Shown here: positions 25,147-34,220 of the stretch, piece after piece
How positions within the stretch are numbered: the first letter of the stretch is position 1
Layout of the letters: each line of letters starts with the position of its first letter
From: DATJMJ01 sp035503915
Lineage (GTDB): Bacteria; Actinomycetota; Acidimicrobiia; Acidimicrobiales; Palsa-688
Length of the DNA: 64,000 nt
Reading direction: 5' to 3'
Assembly (NCBI GenBank): GCA_035503915.1
Contig: DATJSU010000002.1
Span: 38,475-102,474 of the forward strand
The notes under the pieces: model-generated
The model's database searches: none
Told to the model about the DNA's origin: nothing
Seen by the model: only the letters and a program-made list of their open reading frames with translations
Translations under genes and position numbers: made by a program

Positions 25147-27570
25147 TCACTGAGCGGGCGGCTGTATGTAGGGCCAGGTCCAGTTGCGCACTTCGGGTTC
25201 GTCCTCTCCATCGATGCGGGTGTACGCGGAGGCTCGGGCGCGCTCGTCCTGCATGTGCTGGCGCAATGACGCCGCGTGCGAACCGAGGAACGGGACACGG
25301 TCTATTACGTCCATGACTAGGTGGAACCGGTCCAGGTCGTTGAGCATCACCATGTCAAATGGAGTAGTTGTCGTACCCTCTTCCTTGTACCCCCGCACGT
25401 GCATGTTGGCATGGTTGCTGCGGCGGTAAGTGAGGCGGTGGACAAGCCAGGGGTACCCGTGGTAGGCGAAAATGACTGGCTTGTCCTTGGTGAACAAGAT
25501 GTCGAACTCTGCGTCCGACATGCCGTGAGGGTGCTCGCTCTCGGGCTGCAGGCGCATGAGGTCGACAACATTTATCACGCGGATCCTTAGCTGCGGGAGG
25601 TCGAGGCGCAGAATGTCCACGGCTGCCAAGGTTTCGACCGTGGGGATATCACCACAGCAAGCGAGGACGACGTCGGGGTCGCCCTCGTCATTGGATGCCC
25701 AGTCCCAGATGCCGATCCCGCGAGTACAGTGCAGCACGGCGTCTGACATGGAAAGGTAATTGAGCGAGGGCTGCTTGCCAGCGACGATCACGTTTACGTA
25801 CTGGCGGCTGCGCAGGCAGTGATCGGCTACCGAAAGGAGGCAATTGGTGTCGGGCGGGAGGTAGACACGGATGACCTCGGCTTTCTTGTTGACCACGTGG
25901 TCGATAAAGCCTGGATCTTGGTGGGAAAAACCATTGTGGTCCTGGCGCCACACGTGAGAGCTGAGCAAGTAGTTGAGAGATGCCAGGGGGCGCCGCCACG
26001 GGATGCGGTTTGTCGTCTTCAACCACTTGGCGTGCTGGTTGAACATCGAGTCAACAATGTGGATGAACGCCTCGTAGCTCGTGAAGAGCCCATGCCGGCC
26101 CGTAAGGAGGTAACCCTCGAGCCATCCCTGGCACTGGTGCTCGGAAAGCATCTCCATGACCCGTCCCGCCGGTGCAAGGTGGTCGTCAGTGGGGTACCGC
26201 TCGGCCTCCCATTGGCGGTCGGTGACTTCGAACACCGACTGCAAGCGGTTAGATGCGACCTCGTCCGGCCCGAAAACTCTGAAGCGAGTTGGGTTTGCTT
26301 TCATGACGTCTCGGAGGTACTCGCCCAGGACATGTGTCGCCTCGGAGAAGGTAGTCCCCGGGTTTTGTACCGGCACCGCGTACTGGCGGAAGTCGGGCAG
26401 CACGAGATCTTTTAGCAACAAACCGCCGTTGGCGTGTGGATTTGCGCTCATGCGCCGATGGCTCTTGGGGGCAAGGGCGGACAGTTCTGCCAGGAGGGTG
26501 CCCTTTTCATCGAACAGTTCGTCGGGTTTGTAGCTCAGCATCCAGCTCTCGAGGACCTTGAGGTGGTCGGGGTTGGTCCGCACCTCGGCGAGAGGGACTT
26601 GGTGCGAACGCCAGGTTCCTTCGGCCGGCAAGCCGTCCACTTCCTTGGGGCCGGTCCACCCCTTTGGCGAACGCAGGACGATCATTGGCCACCGAGGCCG
26701 GGTCGCGTCCCCCTTCTCGCGCGCTGAGCGCTGGATGGCCGTGATCCTCTCGATGACCGAATCGAGCGTCGCAGCCATCAGTTGGTGCATTTGAGCGGGG
26801 TCGTCGCCCGAGACCCAAAAGACCTCGTGCCCGTAGCCCTCCATCAATGAGGTGAGCTCAGGCTCGGTTATGCGCGCGAGGACGGTCGGGTTCGCGATCT
26901 TGTACCCGTTCAGGTGGAGGATGGGGAGCACCGCGCCATCTGTGATGGGGTCGATGAACTTGTTGGAGTGCCAGCTCGTCGCAAGGGGGCCGGTCTCGGC
27001 TTCCCCGTCGCCAACGATGCAGCATACGAGCAGGTCGGGGTTGTCGAGAACTGCCCCGTAGGCGTGAGAGAGGGCGTAACCGAGCTCGCCGCCCTCATGG
27101 ACAGACCCAGGGGTCTCGGGGGCGACATGGGAGGGGATGCCGCCCGGGAAGCTGAACTGGCGGAACAATTTGGTCATGCCCTCAGCGTCGGCGGTTATGT
27201 GAGGGTAGAGCTCGCTGTAGGTGCCTTCCAGGTAGGCATTTGCCACCGCGGCAGGGCCGCCGTGCCCAGGGCCCATGACATAGATGGCGTTCAGGTCCCA
27301 ATCGCGGATCACGCGGTTCATGTGGGCGTAAACAAAATTGAGCCCCGGCGTGGTGCCCCAGTGGCCGAGGAGCCTGGGCTTCACGTGGGAGGCCTGGAGG
27401 GGTTCACGGAGCAACGGGTTGGCAAGCAAATAGATCTGGCCAACGGACAAGTAATTGGCGGCGCGCCAGTAGGCATTGATCAGTTGGAGCTCGGTGCCCG
27501 AAAGCGGCTCCTTGGCCGGGGCTGGGTTGGCGTCGATGTTCGGAGCGGGCAACTGGTTGAGCTCGGTCAT
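25147..27570 (-). CDS. xfp: Xylulose-5-phosphate/fructose-6-phosphate phosphoketolase
   Basis: 807 residues, full length. TPP-enzyme features include GHGGPAAVANAYLEGTYSE, the diphosphate region GDGEAETGPLATSWHSNKF, LHLNGYKIANPTVLARI and QDHNGFSHQDPGFIDHV. It cleaves xylulose-5-P (and perhaps fructose-6-P) to acetyl-phosphate plus glyceraldehyde-3-P (or erythrose-4-P). AAAGGAG lies nine bases before the ATG. It forms a two-gene operon with ackA, which harvests ATP from the acetyl-phosphate. Confidence 0.97.
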   Translation of the reverse strand: MTELNQLPAPNIDANPAPAKEPLSGTELQLINAYWRAANYLSVGQIYLLANPLLREPLQASHVKPRLLGHWGTTPGLNFVYAHMNRVIRDWDLNAIYVMGPGHGGPAAVANAYLEGTYSELYPHITADAEGMTKLFRQFSFPGGIPSHVAPETPGSVHEGGELGYALSHAYGAVLDNPDLLVCCIVGDGEAETGPLATSWHSNKFIDPITDGAVLPILHLNGYKIANPTVLARITEPELTSLMEGYGHEVFWVSGDDPAQMHQLMAATLDSVIERITAIQRSAREKGDATRPRWPMIVLRSPKGWTGPKEVDGLPAEGTWRSHQVPLAEVRTNPDHLKVLESWMLSYKPDELFDEKGTLLAELSALAPKSHRRMSANPHANGGLLLKDLVLPDFRQYAVPVQNPGTTFSEATHVLGEYLRDVMKANPTRFRVFGPDEVASNRLQSVFEVTDRQWEAERYPTDDHLAPAGRVMEMLSEHQCQGWLEGYLLTGRHGLFTSYEAFIHIVDSMFNQHAKWLKTTNRIPWRRPLASLNYLLSSHVWRQDHNGFSHQDPGFIDHVVNKKAEVIRVYLPPDTNCLLSVADHCLRSRQYVNVIVAGKQPSLNYLSMSDAVLHCTRGIGIWDWASNDEGDPDVVLACCGDIPTVETLAAVDILRLDLPQLRIRVINVVDLMRLQPESEHPHGMSDAEFDILFTKDKPVIFAYHGYPWLVHRLTYRRSNHANMHVRGYKEEGTTTTPFDMVMLNDLDRFHLVMDVIDRVPFLGSHAASLRQHMQDERARASAYTRIDGEDEPEVRNWTWPYIQPPAQ

Positions 27571-27925
27571 GGTGGGTTGCTCCTTTGCGGGCGGGCCTAC
27601 AGCACTGGCGCAAGGCGTGATGCGGCCGAAAGCGGGCGCGGCCCCAGTACCTAGGGCGTTCGCGACTACCGTAGGGCACGAGCGGCCAAGAGCTCGCTGT
27701 CATGGAGTAGGCAGATCGGGCGGGTGTCGTCTCCTGAAGGCTACCCGGCGTAGGGCGGCGGCGGCTCGGGCGTGTGGCAGAGCTGGACTTGAGGTTTCTT
27801 CGCAGGATCATCACAAATTGATGGCACTGTGGGTACCAACTGAACTGCAAACTTATGGGAGGTAGGAACAAAGCCCGCCAGGACGGCGGGGAGATGGCAA
27901 CATGTGGGTGCAAGGAGGTTAGGCA
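27571..27925. other. Divergent intergenic region between xfp and a secreted-protein gene
   Basis: About 355 bases between divergent genes, which must hold both promoters. I see the xfp ribosome site (AAAGGAG, complement of 27580-27586) and an AAGGAGG site for the rightward gene. No coding frame has support. A half-site TGGACTTGAG near 27784 recalls the DosR box, but its second half is missing. Confidence 0.5.
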
Positions 27926-28639
27926 TTGGGCACGATCGGCGCTTCCCGGGACGTACCGGGGCCAGCGCGCGCCCGCCACCTTGGCCGCATGGCCATCGGG
28001 GCTTTGGTGCCCCTGGTCGCGATGCTGTCCACTGCGCTCCCCGCCTGGGCCGGGACTGGGACGACTGACCACGACGGCCGCTCACGCCCCCCAGGGACGA
28101 CGACGACCACGTCGCCGGCTTCGCCCGCAACGTCGTCACCGATGCCACTCCCGTCCTCGCCACCGGCTGTCCCTGCAGACACCTGTGCCAAGGGTGCTTG
28201 GGCGCCTTCGGTCGACGGCATGCCATCGGCCTACGGAGCAGCTGGCGAAGCCGCATACCTGTGGTACGACGCCGACGGGGGTTGGGCGCTTCGCGTCACG
28301 GATGCAAACGACAAGCCGCGTGTGGTTTTCTCGGGGTACCTAACGAGCACGAGCGGGCAGTTCATTGACGTGACAACGGTGGGGGCGGGTGCCAACGACA
28401 TCGTCTACGAGCCAAACGGGCGCACGGTGTACTTCCGGTTTGTGAACTTCGGCCAGCTCGACGGGTTGAATTTTGGGACCGAGTGTGCAAAGGCGTTTTC
28501 GGTGAACATCCACGTCGGGCCGCCGCTCGCACCTATGAGCCCGACGAGCATCTATCTCGGCTCCGGCTCGGCCAACCCCCCGAGCGACCCTTTCAGGGTC
28601 GACCGGGGGCGCCTTCAAGGCGGCTCGGGGACGCTCTAA
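27926..28639 (+). CDS. Secreted protein of unknown function
   Basis: 237 residues from a TTG start, chosen because AAGGAGG lies seven bases upstream. A hydrophobic signal (~20-42, RMAIGALVPLVAMLSTALPAWAG) ends at a likely AWA-G cleavage site. A Thr/Ser/Pro linker follows, then a compact region (~70-210) with aromatic-rich strands (AAYLWYDADGGWALRVTDAN, YEPNGRTVYFRFVNF) and two cysteines. It looks like an exported beta-sandwich or pilus/surface-type domain, but no family is recognised. Convergent with the sugar kinase gene. Confidence 0.7.
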   Translation: MGTIGASRDVPGPARARHLGRMAIGALVPLVAMLSTALPAWAGTGTTDHDGRSRPPGTTTTTSPASPATSSPMPLPSSPPAVPADTCAKGAWAPSVDGMPSAYGAAGEAAYLWYDADGGWALRVTDANDKPRVVFSGYLTSTSGQFIDVTTVGAGANDIVYEPNGRTVYFRFVNFGQLDGLNFGTECAKAFSVNIHVGPPLAPMSPTSIYLGSGSANPPSDPFRVDRGRLQGGSGTL

Positions 28640-28663
28640 GGACGGACGGCCGGCTGGGGGGCT

Positions 28664-30121
28664 CTAAGCACGCCCGGGGAGCCGTCCGCACCAGAGGTCG
28701 TACCGTGCGGCGCAGGCCTCTGCCCACTCTGGGCGGGGGCCGACCGGCTCGGACCAGCGTGCCCAGCGACGAGCGTCGTCGGTGGAAGTTTCCAGCCCGG
28801 CCGCCAGCCGGGCGAGGAACGCAGCCCCGAGCGCAGCGCCCTCGGGCACAGCCATAGGCATGACGGGTTCGGCCAGGACGTCGGCGAGAGCTTGGAGCCA
28901 GGCTGGGTTCGAGACCCCACCCCCGCTCACAATGAAGCGCTTCGGTGTGGTGCCCGTCAGCGCCGCACGCGCGACGATGTAGCGCACGACGAAGCCGGAG
29001 GCTTCGAGGGCGGCGCGGCGCAGAGCTGGCGGGCCATGGGAAATTTCCCCGCCGTACATCCCGATCCGCAAGCCCGGGTCGTGCCAAGGGACCCGTTCGC
29101 CGCGAGCCCATGGCCACCACAAAGGGACCTCTCCGGGCTTCACTTCTTCGCCCTGGCCCGGGGCTTCGGGCCGCAGGGCCCGGTCAGCCCAGTCGACCCA
29201 CAAGCCGCCGGCATTGCTCGCCCCTCCGACCATCGCCTTGCCCGCCGCGAGGTGCGGCACTCTCCACAGCCCCGGGACCTCGTCGGGCCAACCGGGTACG
29301 CAGAGCCAGACGACAAGGGTTGAGCCGAGAGCAACAAGCACGTCGCCATCTCTCACGGCCCCGGCGACGAGCTGCTCACAGAGGCCGTCGACCGATCCTG
29401 CTGCGAGCACGAGCTCGCCATCCCAACCGTCGGGCACGGCGTCCGGGCGGACTTCCCCCACAGCTTCCCCGAACATTGCCACCCTGGGGAGCTGTTCGGG
29501 GAGCAAGCCCGCTCCCGCGCACGCGGCCTGGTCCCAGGTTGCCCCGTTGAAGAGCGGCCCGGTAGCGAAAGCAGACGCAAGGTCCATGACACCCTCGCCT
29601 CCCAAGGAGGCGTTGGCGACGGCTTGGGCAGGCCAGTACCCCGACGCTGCCGGCTCTTGGGACGCCACCCAACCGGCCAGGCGGGCCATTTCGTCGCTCG
29701 CGGTGGGGTCCGACCCTCCTGCGGGGGCGGCGGGCTCGCTCGGCTGCCCAGCGCCAGTCGCCTGGTGGCGCCTCCGGTCGCCGTAAAGGAGCCCCGGCCC
29801 GAGGGGCTTGCCGGAAGCGTTAACGGCCCCAACCGAGGGCATCATGGCCGAAACCGCGACGGCTCGCACCCGGCCCGCTCCCGGCTGGGAGAGAAGTCTC
29901 GCGACCGCAATTCGAGGGCTCTGCCACCAGGTCACGCCCGCGTCGTGCTCCAGTTGCCCCCCGGGGCCGGTACAGAGCGCGCTCGGGAGCCGCGTGCGTT
30001 CGACGACGGTTGCGTCTTCGTCGACGACGATCGCTTTTAGCGCCGTCGTCCCGACGTCGAGGCCGACCACAAGTGGCGACGAGGGCCCATCGCGGTGACT
30101 GGATTGGGGCGCGATGGTCAT
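28664..30121 (-). CDS. FGGY family carbohydrate kinase
   Basis: 485 residues. The N-terminal phosphate loop VVGLDVGTTALKAIVVDED and C-terminal motifs ALGSTLVVWLC, GGASNAGGLWVDW, WWPWARGERVPWHDP and RFIVSGGGVSNPAWLQALADVL are typical of the xylulokinase-like branch. It should phosphorylate a sugar or polyol; the substrate cannot be read from sequence. The ATG at 30121 was chosen because the family fold begins shortly after it; the frame continues to 30244. It faces a 2-hydroxyacid dehydrogenase/aldolase pair across 21 bases, so the three genes probably serve one pathway. Confidence 0.9.
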   Translation of the reverse strand: MTIAPQSSHRDGPSSPLVVGLDVGTTALKAIVVDEDATVVERTRLPSALCTGPGGQLEHDAGVTWWQSPRIAVARLLSQPGAGRVRAVAVSAMMPSVGAVNASGKPLGPGLLYGDRRRHQATGAGQPSEPAAPAGGSDPTASDEMARLAGWVASQEPAASGYWPAQAVANASLGGEGVMDLASAFATGPLFNGATWDQAACAGAGLLPEQLPRVAMFGEAVGEVRPDAVPDGWDGELVLAAGSVDGLCEQLVAGAVRDGDVLVALGSTLVVWLCVPGWPDEVPGLWRVPHLAAGKAMVGGASNAGGLWVDWADRALRPEAPGQGEEVKPGEVPLWWPWARGERVPWHDPGLRIGMYGGEISHGPPALRRAALEASGFVVRYIVARAALTGTTPKRFIVSGGGVSNPAWLQALADVLAEPVMPMAVPEGAALGAAFLARLAAGLETSTDDARRWARWSEPVGPRPEWAEACAARYDLWCGRLPGRA

Positions 30122-30142
30122 GGTCGGACAGTATTGCAAGAG

Positions 30143-31144
30143 ATGGCAGAGAAAGCATGGGACAAGAAGCACCGGGCCTTCGTGACAGCGCCCATGCGCG
30201 GCCCAGGCCTGGAAAAACTCGCCGAGCTCGCCGAAGTCGTGCACGAGCCCTGGATCGACCAGGAACCTTTGAAGCTGTACGACGGGCCGGCTATCGCCGG
30301 GCGGCTAAAGGCAGAAGGTGCGGACATAGTGATAGTCGAGGCGGATTTCCTGAACGGGCCAGTTTGGGAACTGCCTTTGTTCGCCGTTGCGGCCACCCGA
30401 GGGGACCCGAACAACATAGATTTGGCGGGGGCAACAGCAGCGGGTGTGCCGGTGCTGCGCACACCTGGCCGGAACGCAGATGCCGTCGCCGAACTAACGG
30501 TCGGGCTCCTGGTCGCGGTGGCACGCCTGGTCCTGCCGGCCGATGTTGATGTGAGAGAGCTGCAGGTTTTCCGGGATGGCACCATCCCTTACCAGCGGTT
30601 CAGGGGTTGGGAGATCGCCGGGAGGCGGGCGGCGATAATCGGCTACGGTGCGGTTGGCCGGGCGCTCGAGTGGCGCTTGAAAGGCCTCGGGATGGACGTG
30701 GTGACCTATGACCCGTACGTCCAAGGCGCGGGACGGGACTTGAAGGCTGTCGTCGAAAGCGCCGACGTGGTGTCTCTCCACGCCGCAGTTACACATGAAA
30801 CTGTTGGCTTTTTTGGCGAGGAACAGTTCTCGTGGATGCCAAAAGGCTCTATTTTCATGAACACCGCGCGTGCGAAGCTCGCCGATATGGAGGCCCTTGT
30901 CGCGGCTTTGCAATCGGGCCACCTGGGAGGCGCAGCTCTTGACCACTTCGAAGGAGAGCAGCTGCCTGCCGGCCATCCCTTGCTCACAATGAAAAATGTC
31001 GTCCTCACACCGCACATAGGCGGCGCCACTTACGACACCGAAGCGCGGGGGGCACAAATGGTTGCTGACGACCTGGAACGCTTGATGTCCAGGGAGATGC
31101 CGCTCCACATCGTGAACCCAGAGGTTGTTGGGGAGGAAAAATGA
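30143..31144 (+). CDS. D-isomer-specific 2-hydroxyacid dehydrogenase
   Basis: 333 residues. The NAD-binding loop is GYGAVGRAL (~172-180), followed by DPYV, and the three catalytic residues appear in NTARAKLAD (Arg), LDHFEGEQLP (Glu) and LTPHIGGATYDT (His), giving a complete active site of the SerA/lactate dehydrogenase superfamily. It may reduce or oxidise a 2-keto/2-hydroxy acid, possibly phosphorylated. The ATG at 30143 leaves 21 bases to the divergent kinase and has no clear ribosome site, suggesting a leaderless mRNA; a GTG at 30095 would overlap the kinase. Its stop overlaps the aldolase start (ATGA). Confidence 0.88.
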   Translation: MAEKAWDKKHRAFVTAPMRGPGLEKLAELAEVVHEPWIDQEPLKLYDGPAIAGRLKAEGADIVIVEADFLNGPVWELPLFAVAATRGDPNNIDLAGATAAGVPVLRTPGRNADAVAELTVGLLVAVARLVLPADVDVRELQVFRDGTIPYQRFRGWEIAGRRAAIIGYGAVGRALEWRLKGLGMDVVTYDPYVQGAGRDLKAVVESADVVSLHAAVTHETVGFFGEEQFSWMPKGSIFMNTARAKLADMEALVAALQSGHLGGAALDHFEGEQLPAGHPLLTMKNVVLTPHIGGATYDTEARGAQMVADDLERLMSREMPLHIVNPEVVGEEK

Positions 31145-31785
31145 CAAGTGTTGCGCGGGCCCATGAGGCGGTCCTCGCGGCCGCGAAAGAGATGTTGCGA
31201 AAGGGGCTTGTCGAGGGTACTTCGGGCAATATTTCGGCCCGCCTGGAGGACGGTAACATCGTCTGCACCCCCTCGTCGGTCGACTATGAGGCGATGGTGC
31301 TCGAAGACCTCGTCGTCGTGGGGCCGGAAGGCGGCGTAGTCAGCAAGGCGCCCGACCGCAGCCCGACTTCTGAAATCCAGCTCCACTTGGCTTGTTACAG
31401 CGCGTTCGCCGACATCGGTTCGGTGATCCACGCCCATCCCGTATGGGCGACGATGTTCGCTTGCGCCCATGAGACGGTGCCCGCTTGCGTAGACGAGTTC
31501 AATATGTACGTCGGCGGGGAAGTCCGCTGCGCCGAGTACGCGATGTCGGGCTCGAGCGACGTCGGCCTCCATGCAGTTAAGGCTCTCGAGGGACGGGGCG
31601 CGGCATTGCTCGCCAACCACGGCATGGTCGCTGTGGGCTCAACACCTGCCAAGGCGCTCCACGTCGTTGCGCTCGTCGAAAGGACGGCTCAGATCGCATG
31701 GGGAGCTCGCGCCCTGGGAGGCGTCATGGCCATCCCGGCCAAGGCGAGCTCCGATTTTGCCGGCGTATACCAATTGATGCGCTGA
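31141..31785 (+). CDS. Class II aldolase/adducin family protein (fuculose-phosphate aldolase-like)
   Basis: 214 residues. EGTSGNISARL, CTPSSVDYEAM, the Glu in SPTSEIQLHL, the zinc motif HAHP (~100-103) and ALLANHGMVAVG carrying the third His are all in place. Such enzymes cleave fuculose-1-P, ribulose-5-P (epimerases) or related ketose phosphates, releasing DHAP or glycolaldehyde-type products. Translation is coupled to the dehydrogenase by the ATGA overlap. With the divergent FGGY kinase this suggests phosphorylation, redox and retro-aldol cleavage of an uncommon sugar or sugar acid. Specificity unknown. Confidence 0.9.
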   Translation: MTSVARAHEAVLAAAKEMLRKGLVEGTSGNISARLEDGNIVCTPSSVDYEAMVLEDLVVVGPEGGVVSKAPDRSPTSEIQLHLACYSAFADIGSVIHAHPVWATMFACAHETVPACVDEFNMYVGGEVRCAEYAMSGSSDVGLHAVKALEGRGAALLANHGMVAVGSTPAKALHVVALVERTAQIAWGARALGGVMAIPAKASSDFAGVYQLMR

Positions 31786-31898
31786 AGCTTCTCAACGGCC
31801 AGACCAGGGCCTCTCAACCGTCAAACCAGCAAGGTTGCCTGCGTCGCACCAGGCGCGAGATTAGGCCGCAATTAGCTCCGCTGGGGCATTATGGGTCG

Positions 31899-32975
31899 GT
31901 GAGCGAGTTCCCCTGGCCTGACCAACCTGCAAGCGCGGGCGAAAAGCGCAGCGCCACCTCGGCGACAACCCAGGACTGGGCGGGGACAGCGGTCGCCGGC
32001 CTGCTCCTGGTCTTCGCCGCCGGGCTGCACGTAGCTGCCATGTTCCCTGCCTACCCAGGAAGCCCCGCCAAGTCTGTCATCTCTTCGCCTGACCAAACTG
32101 CGATCTACATCTGTCTCGAGGTTGGCTGGGCACTGGCCTCCTTCCTCGTCCTTTCCCGGCTCTCGGCGCGGGGTGGCATCGCTCTCGCGGCGAGCCTTGG
32201 CCTTGTCGAGATCGGTTTCCTTTTCACCGATACGGCTTCGGGCCTCCAGGTCTCCAACGACAGTGCACCCGGGATCTGGTTGGCGTGGGCCGGCTTGATC
32301 GCAGGCCTGGCCGGTGTGTGCCTTGGGGCAAGCGGTCTGCGGATGCTGCAGCCGGCCCGCGCCCTGCCACGGCCGTCGTTTGTTGTGAGAGCCGGGGTGA
32401 CCGTGCCGGTGGCCATAGTCGCAGTAGCGGCTTACTGGCCCAGCTGGGACCATTACCACCTGGTAGGCACGTCAGGGCGGACCATCGATATCACCATCGG
32501 GAACGCATTTGCGCCAACGGTAGGCAGCTGGGTGACGACCGGCGAGGTCATCGCCGGCGTCGCGATCGGCGCCTTGGCCATTGTCGCAGCGCTCTGGAGC
32601 CCCTCGTCAGTGGGCGCCTGGGCTATGGGCGGCGTGGTGATCGCCCTGGGCTCGCAGCTCATCTCCGGCCTGGTACAGGTCCACGAGCCACTCACTGCCA
32701 CGCTCGGCTCAAACCTGTCGGGGGTCAACCTCTCCGCCTCGAGCCTGTGGTTGACCGCCTACTGGAGCGTCGACGTGGCTGCCGCCGCCGCCCTCACCTG
32801 TTTGGCGGTCTGGGCGGGGTTGGAAAGCCGTGCCACACCCTTGAGCGCAGCACCGGACAACGCCTCGGGCAACCCTTCCAACGGGGTAGCCATCACGCCC
32901 TTGGGCGGCCAGTGGCACCACAGCGACGAGCTGGACGAGCACTGGCCCGCTCCGACGCGCTGGCCTGGCACCTGA
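31899..32975 (+). CDS. Polytopic membrane protein of unknown function
   Basis: 358 residues from the GTG at 31899. Roughly eight or nine hydrophobic segments are evident (for example AGTAVAGLLLVFAAGLHVAA, VPVAIVAVAAYWPSW, GEVIAGVAIGALAIVAALW), with a soluble C-terminal tail rich in His/Asp/Trp (GGQWHHSDELDEHWPAPTRW). No transporter or enzyme motif is visible. An in-frame extension to 31698 overlaps the aldolase and lacks membrane character. No ribosome site is evident. Convergent with the deacetylase-family gene. Confidence 0.7.
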   Translation: MSEFPWPDQPASAGEKRSATSATTQDWAGTAVAGLLLVFAAGLHVAAMFPAYPGSPAKSVISSPDQTAIYICLEVGWALASFLVLSRLSARGGIALAASLGLVEIGFLFTDTASGLQVSNDSAPGIWLAWAGLIAGLAGVCLGASGLRMLQPARALPRPSFVVRAGVTVPVAIVAVAAYWPSWDHYHLVGTSGRTIDITIGNAFAPTVGSWVTTGEVIAGVAIGALAIVAALWSPSSVGAWAMGGVVIALGSQLISGLVQVHEPLTATLGSNLSGVNLSASSLWLTAYWSVDVAAAAALTCLAVWAGLESRATPLSAAPDNASGNPSNGVAITPLGGQWHHSDELDEHWPAPTRWPGT

Positions 32976-32987
32976 CGGGGAAGACGT

Positions 32988-33989
32988 TCAGCGGGCAAGT
33001 CTCGCCCGCAAGCGCTCGACCGCCTCTCGACCGGGGCCGCCCGACGTCGGTGGCTCGGGACGGTAGTCCTGCTCCAGCAAGCTAGCCATGACGGCGCCCG
33101 CAGACATCGTGACCGCTCCGAGGTCATATCCGCCCTCCATGACCACCAGCACCCTGCCGGGGGCGCTGACGAGCTCCCTGGCCTGCGCGGCCATCGCGGC
33201 GTAGTCGCCTGCGCTCAGGGCGAGCTCCGCAAGCGGGTCGGCCCGGTGGCCGTCGAACCCGGAGGAAATGAGCACCCACGTGGGGGCGAACTGGGCGACC
33301 GCCGGCTTGATGATCTGGTCGAAGGCAGCGAGCAGGACGTCGCCGGTGGCACCCGGCGGCAGGGGGATGTTGACCGTCAGGCCCTCTGCGCCCGTGCCGC
33401 CGCGTGCGTCCGCTGAGCCTGTACCGGGGTAAAGCGGCGACTGGTGGGTCGAGATGTACAACACCCTCGGGTCGTCCCAAAAGATCGCCTGCGTCCCGTT
33501 GCCGTGGTGCACGTCCCAGTCCAGCACGAGGACGCGCTCGCCGCGACCTGCTAAGCGCGCTGCCGCCACCGCGACGGTGTTAACCAGGCAAAAGCCCATC
33601 GCTTGGTCCGAGGTTGCGTGATGGCCGGGCGGCCGATGGGCAACGAAGGCGACACCGTCGCGAGAAGCCTCGAGCGCCTCAAGCGCCTGGAGAGCCCCGC
33701 CGACGGCGAGCAGGGCGGTAGTGAAGGAGCCCGAGCTCGCAACCGTGTCGGGGTCCAGGTGCCCCCCACCTCCGTGGCAAAAATCTTCGAGCTCACGAAG
33801 GTAGTGAGGAGAGTGCACCAGTTCGAGCTCCGCGTAAGTAGCTCTCCGCGGCGGAAGGTGGACGAGGGCGTCGTCGAGGCGCGCCTCCCGTAGTCCCGCA
33901 AGTGCCGCAGTAACCCGGGATGGCCGCTCGGGATGGCCGAAACCCGTGTGGTGCTCGTCCAGGTCCGGCGCCGCGCTCAGGTAAAGCAT
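32988..33989 (-). CDS. Histone deacetylase/AcuC-APAH family amidohydrolase
   Basis: 333 residues. The zinc hydrolase set is complete: HRPPGHHATSDQAMGFC with the two catalytic His, DWDVHHGNGTQ (Asp and His ligands), SGFDGHRADPL (second Asp ligand) and EGGYDLGA with the transition-state Tyr. Bacterial members deacetylate acetyl-CoA synthetase (AcuC), acetylpolyamines or other acetylamides. Lysine acetylation control of acetate metabolism would fit nearby acetate genes and the GNAT fusion at 52-55 kb, but this is inference. Confidence 0.9.
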   Translation of the reverse strand: MLYLSAAPDLDEHHTGFGHPERPSRVTAALAGLREARLDDALVHLPPRRATYAELELVHSPHYLRELEDFCHGGGGHLDPDTVASSGSFTTALLAVGGALQALEALEASRDGVAFVAHRPPGHHATSDQAMGFCLVNTVAVAAARLAGRGERVLVLDWDVHHGNGTQAIFWDDPRVLYISTHQSPLYPGTGSADARGGTGAEGLTVNIPLPPGATGDVLLAAFDQIIKPAVAQFAPTWVLISSGFDGHRADPLAELALSAGDYAAMAAQARELVSAPGRVLVVMEGGYDLGAVTMSAGAVMASLLEQDYRPEPPTSGGPGREAVERLRARLAR

Positions 33990-34115
33990 GCCAAGAGGTT
34001 AGGGCTAAACCGCGAGCGGCGGGCCAAAGGTGGTGCCTCTCTAACCGGGCGGGCGCGGCACCCCTGACCGAGCCGGTAGCAACGGCTTTAGAGATGACTT
34101 TGGAGCACCTTGTAC

Positions 34116-34130
34116 AGGCCCTTCGTCCCT
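34116..34130 (+). promoter_or_regulatory. DosR/DevR-like box upstream of the membrane protein next to devR
   Basis: AGGCCCTTCGTCCCT matches 9 of 12 fixed bases of the mycobacterial consensus GGGACTTNNGNCCCT. It lies 91-105 bases before the ATG at 34221. By itself this level of match is expected by chance now and then; support comes from its context and similarity to the site at 55,646 (11 of 15 identical). Confidence 0.35.
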
Positions 34131-34220
34131 ACTGCGGGCGCCGGGACGAGCCCCATGCTTGTACAAGACGCAGGAACCACGAAGAACAAAGAAGAACAAA
34201 AACAGGAAAGGAACTCTACA

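Noticed and set aside
27784..27798. TGGACTTGAGGTTTC as a DosR box for xfp
   Set aside because: Only the left half fits (7 of 12 fixed bases), and it lies over 200 bases from xfp. No basis to include xfp-ackA in the putative regulon.
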